The translations under genes were made by a program, and so were the position numbers. Of a DNA stretch of 64,000 bases, positions 61,701 to 64,000 are shown piece by piece. This DNA is from Glandiceps talaboti (Eukaryota; Hemichordata; Enteropneusta; Spengelidae), in NCBI RefSeq assembly GCF_964340395.1, contig NC_135565.1, positions 5,616,142 to 5,680,141 of the forward strand, given 5' to 3'. Below the pieces are notes generated by a model. That model had not been told where the DNA came from. It was given only the letters and a program-made list of their open reading frames with translations, and did not search any database. The first letter of the stretch is position 1, and each line of letters begins with the position of its first letter.

Positions 61701-63399
61701 TATTGTTTATTTATTTCACTAAAAGACCTGATGACCCTCAGTTAACAGTGCGAAAGCTAGTCAGAATTTTTAGAAATCTTTTGAGTTGAGTTTTATTGAC
61801 AGTTTATTTTTCTTTTGTAGTTTTATTTAAATTAACTTATTATAATAATTATCTTTACATACATTTATTAATAAATGGATTTAATTTATTTAATATTGAA
61901 AATGGTGTTAATTGGTCATTTATGCTGCTGTGAGACTATGTGGGATTCTATTAAATTTATTGAAATCCCGTGTGATAGTAAATTAGCGGAGGAGACAATC
62001 AGGGGAGGGGGCACGAACACAATTACGGTGCGAAGGGGTCATGATAATTCAAAGCTCTCTCTCTCTCTCTCTCTCTCTCTCATGTACGTGTGGGTGTTCG
62101 GCTTTCGAGATATGTCTCTCTGTTCCGAAAATGGACTCCTTTGATTGATAATTTACTTCTGTTTCTTCGTAGCCTCTTTGCGCAAGTTTCTCGGTGAAGA
62201 ATTTCACTTTGCTGTGAAATTCTTCCTCGTTGCTACGTGTTCGTGTGTGTCTGATCGTTTGACCCTTGATGAAGCTATCTATAGGATATATCTGTATTTT
62301 CAACATTTGCACCCGAACGATCATGAGTGCATATACTAAAAAAAGTGAAACAGAAATTATATAGAGTTCAAACAATGTGATACATGTTGGGTTAATCATG
62401 CCTATAGATCGTCGGAACCCACCTCTTCCCAGCGTCCGATTCGCTTCTCTCGAGAAGCATCGTCGTTCTCCCATTCTGACGGAAGTACAGCACTGTAACT
62501 ATAGATTATTGCTTCTTCTTTTCTTATCTCACCCTGTACGTGTAAGGAGTGGTATCGTAGATAGATCGAATACAGATGTTGCATTTTTCACCGTAAATAT
62601 AAGATTAGAGAATTATGGTATCTTGCAACTTCCTAGTAACGTTTTTTTCTGTAAATTGTACTGGGTAATACAGCATCCCCATCCCACCCCCAAAAGGTAC
62701 TAGTCGCTCGTGATGTTGATATATCACAGAGAACTACGGCAGAACTAGCGCTACGTATCTCGCTATTCGACCTGACGGATTCACTGTCGTAGTTCTCTCT
62801 ATATAGATGATATAGCAACTTCACGAACACCGTACCTGTGCCCCCACCCCATGACTGAGCTGTAACAGTGTAAGCATGATGTTGTGTTACACAACAACTG
62901 GCGGCTTCCACTTACATCTGACGAATATTTACATTAACATATAGACCTTGACAAACTGGTTTATAAATTGTGTATAAATATTTTAAATCTAAATTAATTT
63001 TCATCTGTATTCTTTGTTTATTTGTCCCCAGTATTTAAGCAGTCGAAACTAAACACTGGGTATTTCTACGTAGAATTGGGTGTCAACAATTACGTGTATG
63101 AGAAGATGTCATTGAAACTTCCACTGAAGATGTTTGAGCACCATGCCAATGTGTCGATTGACATTAAGATGCAAGATGATCAAAACCTAACCTTTTATAA
63201 ACAAAGAAATCAAGTTGAGTACATCGGAGACAGTGTGACAACAGATGGATGGTATCACATTGACCTTACTGATGCATTATCAACGATACAACTAACGTGG
63301 ATAAATATAAATGTTACCATACGTGTTGAGGCTGTCAGTCAGTTTGGTCATGATGTAGTGAGTGACAATGTGGTGCTACTTAACCTTCAGGATGGAATA
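49294..63399 (+). CDS. TGF-beta-superfamily prohormone, prodomain exons (3' end missing)
   Basis: Join 49294-49768, 63032-63399; 281 residues so far. Seen: a hydrophobic signal peptide (SYCIIIIILMAV), MKEVILSQLSPL resembling the inhibitory helix region of TGF-beta prodomains, several N-glycosylation sequons (NYT, NLT, NVS, NVT), and in exon 2 WYHIDLTDAL...NVTIRVEAVSQFGHD. That pattern (W, ID/T, then IxVxA and GHD) resembles GDF8/11 prodomains. The phase-1 then phase-0 exon ends also fit the three-exon myostatin layout I know of. The cystine-knot mature domain should be in a third exon beyond the window. The divergence leaves other TGF-beta ligands possible. The 13.3-kb intron contains a four-copy gene array. 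Confidence 0.6.
51631..51960 (-). pseudogene. Non-LTR retrotransposon (LINE) ORF2 3' remnant
   Basis: The minus-strand frame contains RTYSTGRTFIHTAVHVWNGL followed by PDNVV and ending SFKSRVHKHL before a stop. This is the typical C-terminal tail (WN-LP ... FK-L) of CR1/jockey-type LINE polyproteins. The upstream part (CALQDVHKFL) remains readable, but no reverse-transcriptase core is present, so this is a 5'-truncated dead copy. Confidence 0.65.
52037..52093. repeat. Stem-loop with 24-bp imperfect arms
   Basis: AACTAAACCACGGGTGTAAACTGT faces ACAGTTTACATGGGTGGTTT plus AGTT; only the centre of the arms mismatches. Confidence 0.8.
54301..54307 (+). promoter_or_regulatory. TATA box, array gene 1
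   Basis: TATATAA followed by CTTGATGAGAACGTGTCCC, conserved in all four units at 360-374 bp before the start codon. Confidence 0.6.
54667..55155 (+). CDS. Array gene 1, unrecognised small basic protein
   Basis: 162 residues, intronless. Start chosen at CACCATGG because it is the point from which all copies agree; in-frame codons further upstream are readable here, but the same stretch is in another frame in copy 3. Seen: acidic N-terminus (VKEMKVDEDGCEYSE), WRRTGNGDGDFDEGAS, WEKIITERIQKKKRESKG leading into a Lys/Gly-rich stretch, and a conserved end CLPVCKWFEGRIYKIKHWF then RRHQQQ. No signal peptide or membrane segment. The C-terminal 30 residues could be a cationic amphipathic helix after a CxxxC pair. 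I do not recognise the family. Poly(A) signal at 55770. Confidence 0.7.
   Translation: MVIPYLVKEMKVDEDGCEYSEKLHLQDKPVFIPVSSSKTLSGWRRTGNGDGDFDEGASTSCTAQEEWEKIITERIQKKKRESKGKGSKKGKGKVSETVQESKPDNAAVAIPDNSNTKHTETKPDDKGEPLSGCLPVCKWFEGRIYKIKHWFARRHQQQVVPQ
55770..55775 (+). terminator. Poly(A) signal, array gene 1
   Basis: AATAAA followed by AGGATG, conserved at this position in the units. Confidence 0.55.
56314..56320 (+). promoter_or_regulatory. TATA box, array gene 2
   Basis: TATATAACTTGATGAG in the same context as unit 1. Confidence 0.55.
56688..57177 (+). pseudogene. Array gene 2, frameshifted copy
   Basis: From the conserved CACCATGG the frame reads 27 residues, then meets TAA at 56769-56771, because the A-run in TCTGAAAAAAGTTC has one base more than its siblings (490 nt against 489). 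The rest of the ORF is intact and could still be translated from an ATG at 56731, giving MDVSILKK in place of the usual start. Downstream changes are mostly conservative (IPV to IQV, KKKRES to KNKREL, CLPV to CLPG). It is either a fresh pseudogene or a paralogue with a new start; sequence alone cannot say. Confidence 0.65.
57795..57800 (+). terminator. Poly(A) signal, array gene 2
   Basis: AATAAAAGGATGG, as in the other units. Confidence 0.55.
58369..58375 (+). promoter_or_regulatory. TATA box, array gene 3
   Basis: TATATAACAGTGATGATGAG; a small insertion after the box relative to the other units. Confidence 0.55.
58742..59230 (+). CDS. Array gene 3, unrecognised small basic protein
   Basis: 162 residues starting MAIPYLVKEMKVDEDGCEYS, intact and very close to copy 1 (differences such as DFDEG to DFNEG, KKKRES to KKKSES, IKHWF to IKQWF). 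The mid-region is rich in Lys and Gly, with a conserved WEKIITERI before it. The leader contains TGACGTAAT about 25 bp before the ATG, a CRE-like word shared with copy 1; copies 2 and 4 have TGACGTATAAT. Confidence 0.7.
   Translation: MAIPYLVKEMKVDEDGCEYSEKNHLQDKPVFIPVSSSKTLSGWRRTGNGDGDFNEGASTSRTAQEEWEKIITERIQKKKSESKGKGSKKGKGKVSETVQESKPDNAAVAIPDNSNTKHTETKPDDKDEPLSGCLPVCKWFEGRIYKIKQWFARRHQQQVVPQ
59836..59841 (+). terminator. Poly(A) signal, array gene 3
   Basis: AATAAAAGGATGG. Confidence 0.55.
60411..60417 (+). promoter_or_regulatory. TATA box, array gene 4
   Basis: TATATAACTTGATGAG, 360 bp before the start codon. Confidence 0.55.
60771..61259 (+). CDS. Array gene 4, unrecognised small basic protein
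   Basis: 162 residues, intact. Nearly the same as copy 1 in its C-terminal two thirds (PDDKGEPLSGCLPVCKW), although its 5' flank matches copy 2. That mosaic suggests gene conversion. Local differences: FIPMSSSKIL for FIPVSSSKTL. The 3' flank diverges from the other units after about 61640, marking the array edge. Confidence 0.7.
   Translation: MAIPYLVKEMKVDEDGCEYSEKIHLQDKPVFIPMSSSKILSGWRRTGNGDGDFDEGASTSRTAQEEWEKIITERIQKKKRESKGKGSKKGKGKVSETVQESKPDNAAVAIPDNSNTKHTETKPDDKGEPLSGCLPVCKWFEGRIYKIKHWFARRHQQQVVPQ
61870..61875 (+). terminator. Poly(A) signal, array gene 4
   Basis: AATAAATGGATT; diverged context at the array boundary. Confidence 0.45.
61931..63031. other. Intron 1 of the TGF-beta-like gene, right part
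   Basis: Contains a (CT)n run at 62054-62081 and short inverted words (GAGAACTACG near 62729 and CGTAGTTCTC near 62789). No exon supported. Confidence 0.5.
63032..63399 (+). CDS. TGF-beta-like prohormone, exon 2
   Basis: Acceptor TTTGTCCCCAG; TA completes the G|TA valine codon from exon 1. 122 further codons; donor ATA|GTAAGT, phase 0. Confidence 0.7.
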
Positions 63400-63462
63400 G
63401 TAAGTTAAAGTCACTGTAAGATTGGTATGTCAATGACATTAATGTATGGCTATACGTCGTTT

Positions 63463-63574
<112 letters not shown>

Positions 63575-63773
63575 GCTACCTGACTATCTCCTGTCCATCT
63601 ATTCCATGAACATATTCAAGACCTGATCGTTTGTTACTTCCCATCATTGATTCTAACATTGTGACGGTCCCCTTGGCTAGCTTATTCGTATCGTTTTTAG
63701 TTGAACGAAGAAAACATGATATCAATAAGAGAAACAGACTGCTATGGAAAGAGCAAGAAAGAAATCGTCTCTT

Positions 63774-63882
<109 letters not shown>

Positions 63883-64000
63883 AATCTTACAATCTATTAT
63901 TAAAAAAGTAACGCTTTGTTCTAATTCTGTTCTTTCTAGTTAGAGTTATGTGGTTTCTCCCAAAGGACTAAGCAACTTCGGCGGAGACGTTCGGTCGGGA

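Larger units (their letters stand above)
53330..61930 (+). repeat. Four-unit ~2.05-kb tandem gene array
   Basis: Start codons at 54667, 56688, 58742 and 60771 (spacings 2021, 2054, 2029). Each unit holds a TATA box, ~360-374 bp of leader, an ORF, ~610 bp of 3' sequence with AATAAA, then a conserved spacer (GATGGCTGCCA...CCATGACGATAGG). A solo 3' tail at 53330-53400 precedes unit 1, as expected after unequal crossing-over. Flanks of copies 1 and 3 resemble each other, as do flanks of 2 and 4, suggesting a two-gene block was duplicated. The whole array sits in the intron of the TGF-beta-like gene. Confidence 0.9.

Overview
This is an AT-rich, intron-bearing animal nuclear window, dense in microsatellites and dispersed repeats. 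Phase-matched GT-AG exons, two UGA-decoding selenoprotein genes with SECIS elements, an LRR-containing 7TM receptor and a TGF-beta-type prodomain point to a metazoan. The repeat load and divergent family members suggest a marine invertebrate (deuterostome or lophotrochozoan); I cannot place it further. No bacterial or organelle genes, rRNA or tRNA genes were seen.

Layout, all genes on the + strand. (1) About 3.7-8.1 kb: the 3' half of a relaxin-receptor/LGR-like GPCR, with one LRR exon, one 7TM exon, a kinase-like segment carrying HGN in place of HRD, and a charged tail made of five 63-bp repeats. A tRNA-derived SINE follows. (2) 21.5-22.9 kb: a single-coding-exon PGAP4/TMEM246-like GPI-glycan transferase. 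(3) 27.5-33.5 kb and 37.2-42.0 kb: two tandem four-exon iodothyronine-deiodinase-like selenoprotein genes (A and B) with identical intron positions. Each has an in-frame TGA at the active site and a recognisable SECIS in its 3' UTR. Neither N-terminus has an obvious membrane anchor. (4) 49.3 kb to the right edge: the first two coding exons of a TGF-beta-superfamily prohormone with a GDF8/11-like exon-phase pattern, split by a 13.3-kb intron. (5) Inside that intron, 53.3-61.9 kb: four tandem ~2.05-kb units. Each carries a TATA box, an intronless 162-codon ORF of a family I do not recognise, and a poly(A) signal. Copy 2 is frameshifted.

Between genes lie foldback elements (one with PIF/Harbinger-like termini and a TAA target duplication inside intron 1 of deiodinase A), a ~300-bp CCAAT-containing hairpin repeat family, three hammerhead-ribozyme-like motifs typical of Penelope-like retroelements, a LINE 3' remnant, several perfect palindromes, a 65-bp dimeric tandem array and many simple repeats. 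Some simple repeats directly form splice-site sequence in deiodinase B.

The genes do not form one pathway. The best leads are the nested four-gene array of unknown family, the paired anchorless deiodinase-like selenoproteins, the GPCR with a kinase-like tail, and the hammerhead-like motifs.
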